The position numbers were made by a program, and so were the translations under genes. Below are positions 53,263 to 62,584 of a DNA stretch of 64,000 nucleotides, one piece after another. The first letter of the stretch is position 1. Every line of letters starts with the position of its first letter. The notes under the pieces are model-generated. The model saw only the letters and a program-made list of their open reading frames with translations, had not been told where the DNA came from and did no database searches. This stretch comes from Acidimicrobiia bacterium (GTDB lineage Bacteria; Actinomycetota; Acidimicrobiia; Spongiisociales; UBA11373): assembly GCA_040878325.1 (NCBI GenBank), contig JBBDMM010000010.1, positions 150,782 to 214,781 on the forward strand, given 5' to 3'.

Positions 53263-55719
53263 CTAGTCCTCGGCGACGTAGACCCACACCGATACCCGGA
53301 CCACGGTGTCCTCGGTGATCGGCGACCCCGGTGACGGGTTGGTGTCGATGACCTCGTTGTGGTCGGCGGACACCGAGGTCTCGATCTCGATGTACACCCA
53401 ATCGAAGTCGATTCCCGTCTGGTTCCGGTGAGCCCGCAGGGTGTCGCCGGCCACGCCGCGCTTCATGCCGGTCACATCCGGCAGGGCTGTCGTCGGCGAC
53501 TGGGCGTTGGAGACCTCGACTTCGATCGTCGTCCCCTGTGACACCCTGGTGCCCGGAGGCGGGTTGGTGGCGACCACGCGGTTGCGCGGTTCGTCGGAGT
53601 TCACCGACCGGATTTCGACTCCCAGACCCGCGGCGAGGATCTCGTCTCGCGCTCGATCGATGGTCAGTCCGATGACATCGGGGATCTCTACCCGCGGCAA
53701 GGTGTAGTAGACGTCGATGCCGGGCGGATCCTCGGGGAAGTTCTCCACTGGGACGTCCTGAAGCACATAGGTCATGAACTCTTTCCAGATCGGCGCGGGG
53801 GCGCTGCTCCCGAACATCCGGGGAATGAATCGACCCTTGATCGTCAGGTTCAGCATCGCGAGTTGCGCGTCGGGATAGCCGACCCACACTGCGGTGCTGA
53901 ACTGCGGGACCGAGCCCACGAACCAGGCGTCGGAGTTCCCCTCGTGGGTCCCCGTCTTGCCGATCTGGGGACGGCCGATGTCGGCGGCGCCACCGGTGCC
54001 GAGGGTGATGACCTTTTCCATCGTGTTGATGGCGGATGCCGCCAGCGCCGGTTCGAGCACCTGCCGGCCCTCGACCTGATGTTGATAGATCACGTTGCCG
54101 TCGTTGTCTTCGATCCGTTCGATCAGGTAGTTGGCGACGTAGACGCCCTGGTTGGCGATCGTCGAATAGGCGCTGGCCATCTCGAGGGGGCTGACGGCGG
54201 CCGCACCGAGCACGATGGCGGGCACCTCGGCGATCGGCGAGCGGATCCCCATGCGGTGGGCGACATCGACGATGTTCTCGGCACCCACCGCGATCGCCAC
54301 CTGGCAGAACACGGTGTTCGTCGACAGGTAGAGAGCGGCTTCGAGCGTCCGGACCCCCGGTGGGTTGTTACCCGCATTGGCGCACACCCAGGGCTCGATT
54401 CCCCCGAAATCGAGCGTCTGCGGTGTGCTGTAGTCCCAGTAGGAGTTGAGGACGATGCCTTGCTCGAGGGCGGCGATCATCCCGAACGGCTTGAAGGCGG
54501 AACCTGGGTTGCGGCGTCCCTTGGTGGCGAGGTCGTACTGACGCTGGCCGGCCTCGAGGTCGGTGCCGAAGTCGAGTCCCGATGCCATCACGACGGTGGC
54601 ACCCGTGCGATTGTCGACCATGGCGATGGCGCCGGTGGGGAGATCCTGGCCGGGGGGGAACCAGTCCTGAAGAATCGATCGGGCGTACTCCTGCAGTTCG
54701 AAGTCGACGGTGGTGTACACCTTCAACCCGCCGCCGCCCTCACACTCTGTGTCGTGGGCCGGGCAGCCGAAGAGCGCTCGCTTCCTCTGCAGGTAGGACG
54801 ACCCGAGCCCGAAGCGGGAGTCGTTGAGCAGCGCGTCGCGGGCGGCAATCAGCACCTGCGGCGCCGGGTCCTGGAAGTCCTCGTGTACCACCGTCGTGAT
54901 CGGGGTGTCCTTGGCCCGCTCGCCGTCCTGCTCGGTGATCCAGCCCTCCTCGACCATGTTGTCGATCACCGCGTTGCGGGCCCGCAGGGGGATCTCGCTG
55001 TCGTTGCGCAGGTTGTACAGCGAAGGGTTGCGGATGGGCACCGGGAGCGCGGCTGCCTCGGCGATGGTCAGCTGATCGAGCTCTTTGCCGAAGTACTCCT
55101 GCGCGGCCGCCCTGATGCCGTAGGCGTTCTCGCCGAAGAAAACGGAGTTGAGATAGAACTCGAGGATCTGTTCCTTCGTGTAGCGGCGTTCGAGTTCGAT
55201 GGCGATGGTGGCTTCCGCCACCTTGCGCTCGAGGGTCGGCTCACTTCCGACAAAATTCTGTTTGACGACCTGCTGGGTGATCGTCGAGCCGCCCTGGGTC
55301 TGCCCGCCGGTCAGGTCGGCGAACAGCGCCCGCATCACTGATTGGTAGTCGACTCCACCGTGGTCCATGAATCCGTCGTCCTCGGCGGCGAGCACGGCGA
55401 AGATCACCAGGTCGGGGATCTCCTCGATCGGCACCGGCTGGCTGTTGCGTTCCGTGAGCTGGCCGAGCACCACGCCGTCGGCCGTATAGACGGTCGACAG
55501 ACTGCCGAGGTCGGGGAAGTCGAGCTGCATCGCCTCGACGTCCGGGATCCACTCTTCGCGCAGGTCGAGCAGGGTTCCGTTGGCGCTGTTCGCCCCGAGG
55601 AACACGAACAGGCCCATCCAGGTGGAGGAGATCAGGACGATTGCAGCGAGCACGGCGAATGCCACGAAACGCCGGCCGCTTCGCTCGAGACGCTCCGCCT
55701 CGTGGATGGAGATGTCCAT
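53263..55719 (-). CDS. Class A penicillin-binding protein with two PASTA domains
   Basis: 818 residues from the ATG at 55719 (MDISIHEAERLERS; GAGG six bases upstream). One anchor helix is followed by a GT51 transglycosylase domain (VLAAEDDGFMDHGGVD, TQGGSTITQQVVKQN). The transpeptidase domain has NPGSAFKPFG (catalytic Ser in SAFK), a LSTN motif and IGKTGTHEG. The C-terminus carries two PASTA repeats (IPDVIGLTIDRARDEI... and LPDVTGMKRGVAGDTL...). It polymerises and crosslinks peptidoglycan; the PASTA repeats probably sense muropeptides or lipid II. It is divergent from the mutase gene. Confidence 0.95.
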   Translation of the reverse strand: MDISIHEAERLERSGRRFVAFAVLAAIVLISSTWMGLFVFLGANSANGTLLDLREEWIPDVEAMQLDFPDLGSLSTVYTADGVVLGQLTERNSQPVPIEEIPDLVIFAVLAAEDDGFMDHGGVDYQSVMRALFADLTGGQTQGGSTITQQVVKQNFVGSEPTLERKVAEATIAIELERRYTKEQILEFYLNSVFFGENAYGIRAAAQEYFGKELDQLTIAEAAALPVPIRNPSLYNLRNDSEIPLRARNAVIDNMVEEGWITEQDGERAKDTPITTVVHEDFQDPAPQVLIAARDALLNDSRFGLGSSYLQRKRALFGCPAHDTECEGGGGLKVYTTVDFELQEYARSILQDWFPPGQDLPTGAIAMVDNRTGATVVMASGLDFGTDLEAGQRQYDLATKGRRNPGSAFKPFGMIAALEQGIVLNSYWDYSTPQTLDFGGIEPWVCANAGNNPPGVRTLEAALYLSTNTVFCQVAIAVGAENIVDVAHRMGIRSPIAEVPAIVLGAAAVSPLEMASAYSTIANQGVYVANYLIERIEDNDGNVIYQHQVEGRQVLEPALAASAINTMEKVITLGTGGAADIGRPQIGKTGTHEGNSDAWFVGSVPQFSTAVWVGYPDAQLAMLNLTIKGRFIPRMFGSSAPAPIWKEFMTYVLQDVPVENFPEDPPGIDVYYTLPRVEIPDVIGLTIDRARDEILAAGLGVEIRSVNSDEPRNRVVATNPPPGTRVSQGTTIEVEVSNAQSPTTALPDVTGMKRGVAGDTLRAHRNQTGIDFDWVYIEIETSVSADHNEVIDTNPSPGSPITEDTVVRVSVWVYVAED

Positions 55720-55817
55720 GGGTGTCCTCAACGAGAGACGTAAGGGGAGGGGAAAGAGTTCCGGGGTAGCATCCGCTCGACCTCAGAGGGGAAGCCTGAC
55801 CGCTTGTCAGTGTAACG

Positions 55818-57407
55818 ATGGCCGATATATCCGATACCCCCCGCCACACCTCGAGCGGCATCGAGATCGAACCGATTTACGGCCCTGAGACCCTCGAATC
55901 GTGGGACGCCGATGTCGCTCTCGGTGCTCCTGGTTCCTTCCCTTTCACGCGCGGTCCCCACCCCACCATGTATCGCGGTCGGCTGTGGACGATGCGCCAA
56001 TACGCAGGTTTCGGCACGGCCGACGCCACGAATGAGCGTTTCCGGTCTCTCCTTGAAGCGGGCCAGACCGGGCTCTCGGTTGCGTTCGACCTGCCGACCC
56101 AGATGGGTCTCGATTCCGACGCTCCGATCGCGCGCGGTGAGGTGGGGAAAGTGGGTGTCGCCATCGACTCGGTGGACGACATGCGCCGTCTACTGGCCGG
56201 GATCCCCCTTGGGGACGTGTCGACCTCGATGACGATCAATTCGACCGCGGCGATCCTGCTGCTCCTCTACCAGATCGTCGCCGAGGAAGCCGGGGTGCCG
56301 GCCGATCGGATCCGCGGCACCGTCCAGAACGACATCCTCAAGGAATACTCGGCTCGGGGCACCTACATCTATCCGCCGGGTCCGTCCATGAGGCTGGTGA
56401 CGGACCTGTTCCGGTACTGCGGAGCCGAGCTGCCCGCCTGGAACACGATCTCGGTGAGCGGTTACCACGTGCGCGAAGCGGGCTCAACCGCGGCGGAGGA
56501 GATCGGAATCACGATCTCGAACGGGCTCGCCTACCTGAAGGCGGCGTCCGCCGCCGGCCTCGACATCGACACCGTCGCCCCGCGGGTGTCCTTCTTCTGG
56601 AACGGGCATTCGAACTTCTTCGAGGAGATCGCCAAGTACCGCGCCGCCCGCCGCATCTGGGCACATGAGATGCGCGACACATTCGGCGCCACCGACCCCG
56701 ACTCGTGGAAGATGCGGTTCCACACCCAGACGGCGGGCAGCAGCCTCAGCGCCCAACAGCCCGAGAACAACATCGTCCGCACCGCGCTCGAAGCGTTGGC
56801 CGCGGTGCTCGGGGGCACCCAGTCGCTGCACACCAATGCGTTCGACGAGGCGCTTGGTCTCCCGACCGACCACTCGGCGCGGATCGCTTTGCGCACCCAG
56901 CAGATCATCGCCTACGAGTCGGGAGTCGCCGACACGGTGGACCCGCTGGCCGGGTCATACTTCGTCGAGTCCCTCACCGACGCGGTGGAGGAGGCGGCAC
57001 GGGCGGTCATGCGCGAGATCGAGGCGGCCGGGGGAGCGGTGGCCGCCCTCGAGGCGGGAGTGGTACAGCGCATCATCGAGGACTCGGCCTACCGCGAGGC
57101 CCGCCGGGTCGAGTCGGGCGAGTCGGTGGTGGTGGGGGTAAACCGCTTCGTCGACGGCGCGCAGTCAGAAGTGCCGGCGATGGCCGTCGACCATTCGGTC
57201 GAGAAGGACCAGGCCGCCCGCCTGAATGAACTGCGCGCCAACCGGGACTCCAAGGAGGTCGAAGCCGCCCTCGACGCGGTTCGCACCACCGCCGCCAACG
57301 ACGGCAACCTGCTGTACCCAATGAAGACCGCCCTGGAACGAAACGCCACCCTTGGCGAAGTGTCGGCAGCACTGGCGGATGTGTTCGGTCGGTATCGACC
57401 GGGATGA
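55818..57407 (+). CDS. Methylmalonyl-CoA-mutase-family large subunit (second copy), without B12 domain
   Basis: 529 residues, again only the substrate-binding domain. [21 protein letters not shown] (Tyr89-equivalent Tyr in TMY), [32 protein letters not shown] (carboxylate-binding Arg), SGYHVREAG (His) and [14 protein letters not shown] are all present, as expected for methylmalonyl-CoA mutase. It differs from the copy at 24.9 kb in this loop (TMY versus TGY), so the two may have different substrates or partners. The EamA transporter gene starts 10 bases after its stop. Confidence 0.93.
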   Translation: MADISDTPRHTSSGIEIEPIYGPETLESWDADVALGAPGSFPFTRGPHPTMYRGRLWTMRQYAGFGTADATNERFRSLLEAGQTGLSVAFDLPTQMGLDSDAPIARGEVGKVGVAIDSVDDMRRLLAGIPLGDVSTSMTINSTAAILLLLYQIVAEEAGVPADRIRGTVQNDILKEYSARGTYIYPPGPSMRLVTDLFRYCGAELPAWNTISVSGYHVREAGSTAAEEIGITISNGLAYLKAASAAGLDIDTVAPRVSFFWNGHSNFFEEIAKYRAARRIWAHEMRDTFGATDPDSWKMRFHTQTAGSSLSAQQPENNIVRTALEALAAVLGGTQSLHTNAFDEALGLPTDHSARIALRTQQIIAYESGVADTVDPLAGSYFVESLTDAVEEAARAVMREIEAAGGAVAALEAGVVQRIIEDSAYREARRVESGESVVVGVNRFVDGAQSEVPAMAVDHSVEKDQAARLNELRANRDSKEVEAALDAVRTTAANDGNLLYPMKTALERNATLGEVSAALADVFGRYRPG

Positions 57408-57416
57408 GTCTCCTGA

Positions 57417-58256
57417 ATGCCCCTCCTCCTCGCCGCTTTCGCTTCCGTGACCTTTGGCGTCGCCGACTTCGTCGGTGGGTTTGCGTCCCGCCGCACGGCT
57501 GCGGTCACCGTGGTCGCCGGGTCGCAGGCGGTCGCGCTGGTGGCGATCTTCGCCGCGGCGCCGCTGTTCAGCGATGGGGCGCCCCCATTCGCCGACCTCG
57601 CCTGGGGCTTTGGGGCAGGTCTCGCCGGGTCGGTGGGGCTAGCGGTCTTCTATCACGCGCTGGCGACCACCCGGATCGGGGTGGCCGCCCCGGTGGCGTC
57701 GGTGGTGAGCACGCTGGTGCCGGTGGTTTTCGGGATCGTCACCGGCGAGCGTCCCGCCGCCCTCGCCTGGGTGGGGATGGTTTTGGCGCTGCCGGCGATG
57801 CTGCTGCTCCCGGCGAGCGGTTCTGCGGATCCGAGTGGTACCAGAGGCCATCGGGCCGCCTACCTCGGGGCGGTGGCGGGCTTCGGCTTCGGACTATTCG
57901 GCATCCTGATCTCCCGCACCGCGGCCGAGTCAGGGATGTGGCCGCTGGCGGGAGCAAGGGTGGGATCGCTGGCCCTCATGGCGGTCCTGGTGCCGTTGAT
58001 GAGGGCGCGCTACCTGCCCCGGCGTGACGCCTGGCCCACGATCGCCACGGCGGGCATCCTCGACATGGCCGCCAACGTGCTCTTCCTGATCGCGGTGCGG
58101 AAGGAGTTGCTGTCGGTGGTCGCGGTGATCATGTCGTTCTATCCGACCTCGACGATGGTGCTGGCGAGGATGGTGTTCGGAGAACGAACAGTGCGAAGGC
58201 AGTTGGCCGGCCTCGCGCTGGCGGCCGTGGCAGTGACTTTGATCGCGGTGGGGTAG
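57417..58256 (+). CDS. EamA/DMT-superfamily transporter
   Basis: 279 residues with ten hydrophobic helices in two repeated halves, typical of EamA metabolite exporters (for example ASVTFGVADFVGGFASRRTA... and ILDMAANVLFLIAVRKELL...). Substrate unknown. It follows the mutase gene closely and may be co-transcribed. A hexamer-repeat element follows. Confidence 0.88.
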   Translation: MPLLLAAFASVTFGVADFVGGFASRRTAAVTVVAGSQAVALVAIFAAAPLFSDGAPPFADLAWGFGAGLAGSVGLAVFYHALATTRIGVAAPVASVVSTLVPVVFGIVTGERPAALAWVGMVLALPAMLLLPASGSADPSGTRGHRAAYLGAVAGFGFGLFGILISRTAAESGMWPLAGARVGSLALMAVLVPLMRARYLPRRDAWPTIATAGILDMAANVLFLIAVRKELLSVVAVIMSFYPTSTMVLARMVFGERTVRRQLAGLALAAVAVTLIAVG

Positions 58257-58275
58257 CGCCGGAGGCCGGCCCTAC

Positions 58276-58443
58276 CGGCTCCAGCTACAGCTCCAGTCAG
58301 AAATTCGCCTCGCGATTACGCACGCCATTGGCGATGAGCAATTAGGCAAGAGCCGACCGCGACCGGGATCATTCACCGTTCTGGCTGGAGCCGGAGCCGT
58401 GGCCGAAGCTTTTCGGGCTGGAGCTGGAGCCGTAGCCGGAGCC
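58276..58443. repeat. Inverted hexamer-type arrays (GCTCCA / GGAGCC)
   Basis: Left 58276-58300: GCTCCA, GCTACA, GCTCCA, GTCA. Right 58381-58443: two blocks of GGAGCC-type hexamers (GGAGCC, GGAGCC, GTGGCC; GGAGCT, GGAGCC, GTAGCC, GGAGCC). The period is 6 rather than 7. Between them 58306-58352 contains degenerate GCGATTACGCAC / GGCGATGAGCAATTAGGC sequence reminiscent of the CCAATCG heptamers. This fills the 58257-58445 gap. Confidence 0.65.
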
Positions 58444-58445
58444 GT

Positions 58446-60203
58446 CTACCGGACGATTGCTAGAACGGCCCCGCCGGCGACCTTGTCGCCGGCGGTCACA
58501 CGCATGTCGACGATCTCGCCGTCGATGGGGGACTTGATCTCGTTCTCCATCTTCATCGCCTCGAGAATGAAGAGGGGATCTCCCGCTGCCACCCGGTCGC
58601 CCGCCTTCTGGTGAACCTTGACGATGGTGCCCTGCATCGGTGCGGTGATCGCCCCTTCGCCGTCGGTTGGCGGTCCGGTGGTGGTGAGCTTGGGTGGACG
58701 CCGCCGGGGTGCCTGCCGCCTGCCCGAGGCGGAAGGGAGCGGCATCTCCGGCGCCCACAGCCTCACCACGAATCGGCGTCCGCCGACTTCGACCGTCATT
58801 TGCCGCTCGGCGAGCTCCTCGTCTTCGGGGAGTTGTGGTGGGGTCGGTTGGGTGATCCCCGCCAGATCGAGGTCCTCCTCCACGGTGCGGGTGTGGTGGG
58901 TGCCGGCGCGAAACGCCGGGGTGTCGAGCACCAGCTGGTGGAACGGGATGGTGGTGGCGATGCCGGTGATCCGGTACTCGGCGAGGGCACGCTTCGATCT
59001 CGTGATGGCTTCATCCCGGTCACGGCCCCACACCACCAACTTGGCGACGAGGTTGTCGTAGTACTGGCTGATCGTCGACTTGGCGCCGTACCCGCTGTCG
59101 ACCCGCACTCCGAAGCCGCCTGGCTCGCGGTAGTCCACGATCCGCCCCGGTGTGGGCATGAAGTTCCTGGCCGGGTCTTCGGCGTTGATTCGGAACTCGA
59201 TGGCGTGCCCGCGGGGCGACACTTCTGATATCGACAGGGGCTCGCCCATTGCCACCCGAAGCTGCTCCCGCACCAGATCGACGCCGGTGACCATTTCGGT
59301 GACGGTGTGTTCGACCTGTAGCCGGGTGTTCATCTCGAGGAAGTACAGATCGCCCTTCTGATCGAGCAGGAACTCGACAGTCCCGGCATTCACATACCCC
59401 GCCGCCTTGGCGACTGCCAGCGACGCCTTGGCCAGCGCCTTGCGTTGCTTGTCGCTGAGTACCGGCGAAGGGGTCTCCTCGATCAACTTCTGGTGGCGGC
59501 GTTGCAAGGAGCAGTCGCGTTCGCCGAGGAAGATGCCATTGCCGTGGGTGTCGAACAGGACCTGGGCCTCGATATGGCGAGGGAATTCGAGGTACTTCTC
59601 GACGTAGACCTCGGGGTTCTTGAAGTAGGCATCTGCCTCGCGACGGGCCGCCTCGAACGCGGCTTCGAGCTCGTCTGCGGACCGCACCACGCGCAGTCCT
59701 TTACCCCCGCCCCCGTGGGCCGCCTTGATGGCGATCGGATACCCGAACTTGGCGGCAACCTTCCGCACCTCGTCGACATTCGCCAGCGGTTCGTTGGTGC
59801 CCGGAACGCTCTCGACCCCGGCCGCGGCGGCGGCGACCCGGGAGGAGATCTTGTCGCCCATGATCCTGATCGCCTCGGGAGGGGGGCCCACCCAGGTCAG
59901 CCCGGCTGCGATCACGCGGGTGGCGAAATCGGGATTCTCAGCCAGGAATCCGTAGCCAGGGTGGATGGCGTCTGCGTTGGACTCGCGGGCCACCCGAAGG
60001 ATGCTGTCCATGTCCAGGTACGACTCGGCGGCAGGGGCGGGCCCGATGTTCCAGGCCTCGTCGGCGTGCTGGACGTGAAGGGCATCGCGGTCCAGCTCCG
60101 AGTAGACGGCAATGGCCCGCAACCCCATCTCCTTGACGCCCCGGATGACCCTTACCGCGATCTCCCCACGGTTGGCGATCATTACGGAACGCATGGAGGG
60201 CAT
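58446..60203 (-). CDS. Acyl-CoA carboxylase alpha chain (biotin carboxylase + BCCP)
   Basis: 585 residues. Biotin carboxylase part: MIANRGEIAVRVIRGVKEMG, KAAHGGGGKGLRVV (ATP-grasp loop), YVEKYLEFPRHIEAQ, GERDCSLQRRHQKLIEE and FLEMNTRLQVEHTVTE. The C-terminal biotinyl domain has the EAMKMENEI motif carrying the biotinylated Lys. It carboxylates biotin for the carboxyltransferase encoded just upstream. ATG 60203 starts 1 base after the stop of that gene, and a second ATG three codons later is also possible. It needs the BirA encoded at 61.8 kb. Confidence 0.96.
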   Translation of the reverse strand: MPSMRSVMIANRGEIAVRVIRGVKEMGLRAIAVYSELDRDALHVQHADEAWNIGPAPAAESYLDMDSILRVARESNADAIHPGYGFLAENPDFATRVIAAGLTWVGPPPEAIRIMGDKISSRVAAAAAGVESVPGTNEPLANVDEVRKVAAKFGYPIAIKAAHGGGGKGLRVVRSADELEAAFEAARREADAYFKNPEVYVEKYLEFPRHIEAQVLFDTHGNGIFLGERDCSLQRRHQKLIEETPSPVLSDKQRKALAKASLAVAKAAGYVNAGTVEFLLDQKGDLYFLEMNTRLQVEHTVTEMVTGVDLVREQLRVAMGEPLSISEVSPRGHAIEFRINAEDPARNFMPTPGRIVDYREPGGFGVRVDSGYGAKSTISQYYDNLVAKLVVWGRDRDEAITRSKRALAEYRITGIATTIPFHQLVLDTPAFRAGTHHTRTVEEDLDLAGITQPTPPQLPEDEELAERQMTVEVGGRRFVVRLWAPEMPLPSASGRRQAPRRRPPKLTTTGPPTDGEGAITAPMQGTIVKVHQKAGDRVAAGDPLFILEAMKMENEIKSPIDGEIVDMRVTAGDKVAGGAVLAIVR

Positions 60204-60204
60204 C

Positions 60205-61758
60205 CTAGAGAGGGATGTTTCCGTGCTTCTTGGGCGGGAGGTTCACCCGCTTGTTGCGAAGCATCTCCAGGACCTGGATGAGGCGGGGGCGGGTCTCGCG
60301 CGGCTCGATGACTTCGTCGACGAGCCCCCGCTCGGCGGCGACATAGGGGTTCGAGAACGCCTCTTCGTAGCTCTGTATGAGCTCTGCCCGGCGGGCCTCC
60401 GGTTCCTCGGCCTCGGTGATCTCTCGCCGGTGGATCACATTGACCGCGCCCTGGGCGCCCATCACCGCGATCTCGGCGGTCGGCCAGGCGAAGGCGATGT
60501 CGGCGCCGACGCTGCGCGAGTTCATGACGACGTAAGCCCCGCCGTACGCCTTGCGGGTGATCACGGTGACGCGGGGCACCGTCGCCTCGCAGTAGGCGTA
60601 CAACAGCTTGGCGCCGTGGCGGATGATGCCGCCGTGCTCCTGATCGACGCCCGGCATGAACCCGGGGACATCGACGAAAGACACGATCGGGATGTTGAAC
60701 GCGTCGCAGAAGCGGACGAATCGAGCCGCTTTCACCGAGGCATCGATGTCGAGGGTGCCGGCGAGGGCGGCCGGGTTGTTGCCGACGATGCCGACCGTGT
60801 AGCCGTCGAGGCGGGCGAGGCCGATGACGATGTTGGGGGCGAAGTGCTGATGCACCTCGTAGAACTCGCCGTTATCCACCACCAACTCGATCAGGTCGAC
60901 CATGTCGTACGGCTGGTTGGCGGAATCGGGGACGATCGTGGTGAGGCCCTCGTCCATCCGATCGGGCTGGTCGGTGGGGGTGAAAAATGGCGGTGCTTCC
61001 AGGTTGTTCTGGGGGAGGAACGAGATCAGGTATCTGACCTCCTCGAGTGCGTGTTGCCCGTCGCTGCTGACGAAGTGGGTGACCCCTGAGGTCGTGCTGT
61101 GGGGGCCCGCCCCGCCGAGCATGTCGAACGTGACGTCCTCGCCGGTGACCGCCTTGATCACGTCCGGCCCCGTAATGAAGAGGTGCGAGGTGCCCTCGAC
61201 CTGGTACACGAAGTCGGTGATCGCCGGTGAGTAGACGGCCCCGCCGGCGCAGGGGCCCATGATCACCGAGATCTGCGGGATCACTCCGGAGGCCATCACG
61301 TTGCGGCGGAAGATCTCCCCGTAGCCGTCGAGTGCCAGCACCCCCTCCTGGATCCGGGCGCCGCCGGAGTCCTTGAGGCCCACGACCGGGGCACCGGTGT
61401 CCATGGCCAGGTCGAGCACCTTGCAGATCTTCTGGCTGACGACCTCGCCGAGGGAACCGCCGAAGACGGTGAAGTCCTCGGCGAAGACGAAGACGGTGCG
61501 GCCGTCGATGGTGCCCCAGCCGGTGATCACCGCATCGCCGGGCGGACGGCGGTCCTCGATGCCGAAACCGGTTGCACGGTGGCGGACGAACATGTCGAGT
61601 TCGACGAACGAGCCCTTGTCGAGCAGGGCGTCGATCCGCTCGCGGGCGGTCATCTTTCCCGCCTCGTGCTGCTTGTCGACCGCGCGCTGGCTCCCGGCGT
61701 GGGCGTGTTCCTCACGGAACTCGCGGAGGCGCTCGATTTTCTTCTCTGTGCTGCTCAT
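60205..61758 (-). CDS. Acyl-CoA carboxylase carboxyltransferase beta chain
   Basis: 517 residues, PccB/AccD-type decarboxylating carboxyltransferase with paired crotonase-like halves (GLKDSGGARIQEGV, IMGPCAGGAVYSPA, FVDVPGFMPGVDQEHGGIIRHGAKLLYAY, GAQGAVNVIHRREI). The residue corresponding to the reported acetyl/propionyl selector of Streptomyces PccB/AccB (Asp versus Ile in GGAY-x-VM) is Val here (GGAYVVM), which is nearer the Ile type. Acetyl-CoA, propionyl-CoA or a longer substrate are all possible. It is co-transcribed with the alpha chain. Confidence 0.94.
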   Translation of the reverse strand: MSSTEKKIERLREFREEHAHAGSQRAVDKQHEAGKMTARERIDALLDKGSFVELDMFVRHRATGFGIEDRRPPGDAVITGWGTIDGRTVFVFAEDFTVFGGSLGEVVSQKICKVLDLAMDTGAPVVGLKDSGGARIQEGVLALDGYGEIFRRNVMASGVIPQISVIMGPCAGGAVYSPAITDFVYQVEGTSHLFITGPDVIKAVTGEDVTFDMLGGAGPHSTTSGVTHFVSSDGQHALEEVRYLISFLPQNNLEAPPFFTPTDQPDRMDEGLTTIVPDSANQPYDMVDLIELVVDNGEFYEVHQHFAPNIVIGLARLDGYTVGIVGNNPAALAGTLDIDASVKAARFVRFCDAFNIPIVSFVDVPGFMPGVDQEHGGIIRHGAKLLYAYCEATVPRVTVITRKAYGGAYVVMNSRSVGADIAFAWPTAEIAVMGAQGAVNVIHRREITEAEEPEARRAELIQSYEEAFSNPYVAAERGLVDEVIEPRETRPRLIQVLEMLRNKRVNLPPKKHGNIPL

Positions 61759-61807
61759 TCTCGTTTGAGTATGGTCGTCTCAGGGGTTCGACTCGCGCCC
61801 CCCCACC

Positions 61808-62527
61808 ATGGCTACACCTTTGACCAAAGTGCACCTCGATACGACTGCGTCCACCCAGGACGACGCTCGCAGGCTGTTCTCGGGCGATCCGATGCTGGTC
61901 ACCGCGGCCTCACAAAGCGCCGGCAGGGGGCGATCCGGGGCGAAATGGGTCGATTCCGACCGGTCGCTCGCCGCATCGCTGGCGTTCCGGCCCGGCTGGC
62001 AACCCGACTTGTGGTCGCTCATCCCGCTGGTGGCGGGCCTCGCCGCGGTGGACGCACTGGGGAATGTTCGACTCAAGTGGCCCAACGATGTCGTACGCGG
62101 CAAGGAAAAGGTGGCGGGGATCCTCTCCGAGTCCGACGGGGAGGTGGCGGTGGTCGGCATCGGGGTGAACCTGTGGTGGTCGAAACCAATGAGCGGGGCC
62201 GGCGCTCTCTGGGTCGAGGATCGGGGAGCGGAGGCTGCCCGGTCGCTCGCCTCGGTGTGGGCGGAACGCCTGCTCGATCGACTCGACGCCGATCCGAACG
62301 ACTGGGGACGCGACGAGTACCAGTCCTACTGCACCACGATCGGCGAGGAGATCGCCTGGGAACCGGCAGGCGCCGGTACCGCAGTGGGTGTCGACGAACG
62401 GGGACGACTCGAAGTAGAGGCGGCGGACGGCCTGATCGCGCTCGACTCGGGGGCCGTCCGCATGGTCAGGGAATTCAAGAGCCAAGAGCCAAGAGCCAAG
62501 AGCCAAGAGCAGAATCTTGACTCTTGA
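61808..62527 (+). CDS. birA: Biotin-[acyl-CoA carboxylase] ligase
   Basis: 239 residues. The catalytic domain has STQDDARRL, the biotinyl-AMP loop SAGRGRSGAKW (GRGR-x-G), KWPNDVV and KVAGILSE. There is no N-terminal DNA-binding domain, so it is not the repressor type. The C-terminal domain is normal up to about SGAVRMVREF. The last ~17 residues are translated from the heptamer array AAGAGCC (KSQEPRA, a seven-residue repeat of 21 bases), and the stop lies inside the repeat element. It is divergent from, and serves, the carboxylase pair. Confidence 0.94.
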   Translation: MATPLTKVHLDTTASTQDDARRLFSGDPMLVTAASQSAGRGRSGAKWVDSDRSLAASLAFRPGWQPDLWSLIPLVAGLAAVDALGNVRLKWPNDVVRGKEKVAGILSESDGEVAVVGIGVNLWWSKPMSGAGALWVEDRGAEAARSLASVWAERLLDRLDADPNDWGRDEYQSYCTTIGEEIAWEPAGAGTAVGVDERGRLEVEAADGLIALDSGAVRMVREFKSQEPRAKSQEQNLDS

Positions 62528-62533
62528 TTCTTG
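62477..62533. repeat. Heptamer array AAGAGCC with inverted partner, overlapping the birA 3' end
   Basis: Left array 62477-62510: AAGAGCC four times, then AAGAGC. Right array 62513-62533: AATCTTG, ACTCTTG, ATTCTTG. The arms are complementary words, and the birA stop codon (62525-62527) falls in the right arm. Confidence 0.8.
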
Positions 62534-62584
62534 CCTCCACGTTCTCTAAGTACTCTGTCTAATCCACATGGACGCAACTGCACA

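Noticed and set aside
61781-61808. Sequence resembling a tRNA/tmRNA 3' end (GGGGTTCGACTC ... CCCACCA)
   Set aside because: The T-arm does not pair (the five bases on each side of TTCGACT are not complementary) and no acceptor 5' half is found upstream within range on either strand; it overlaps the birA start region.
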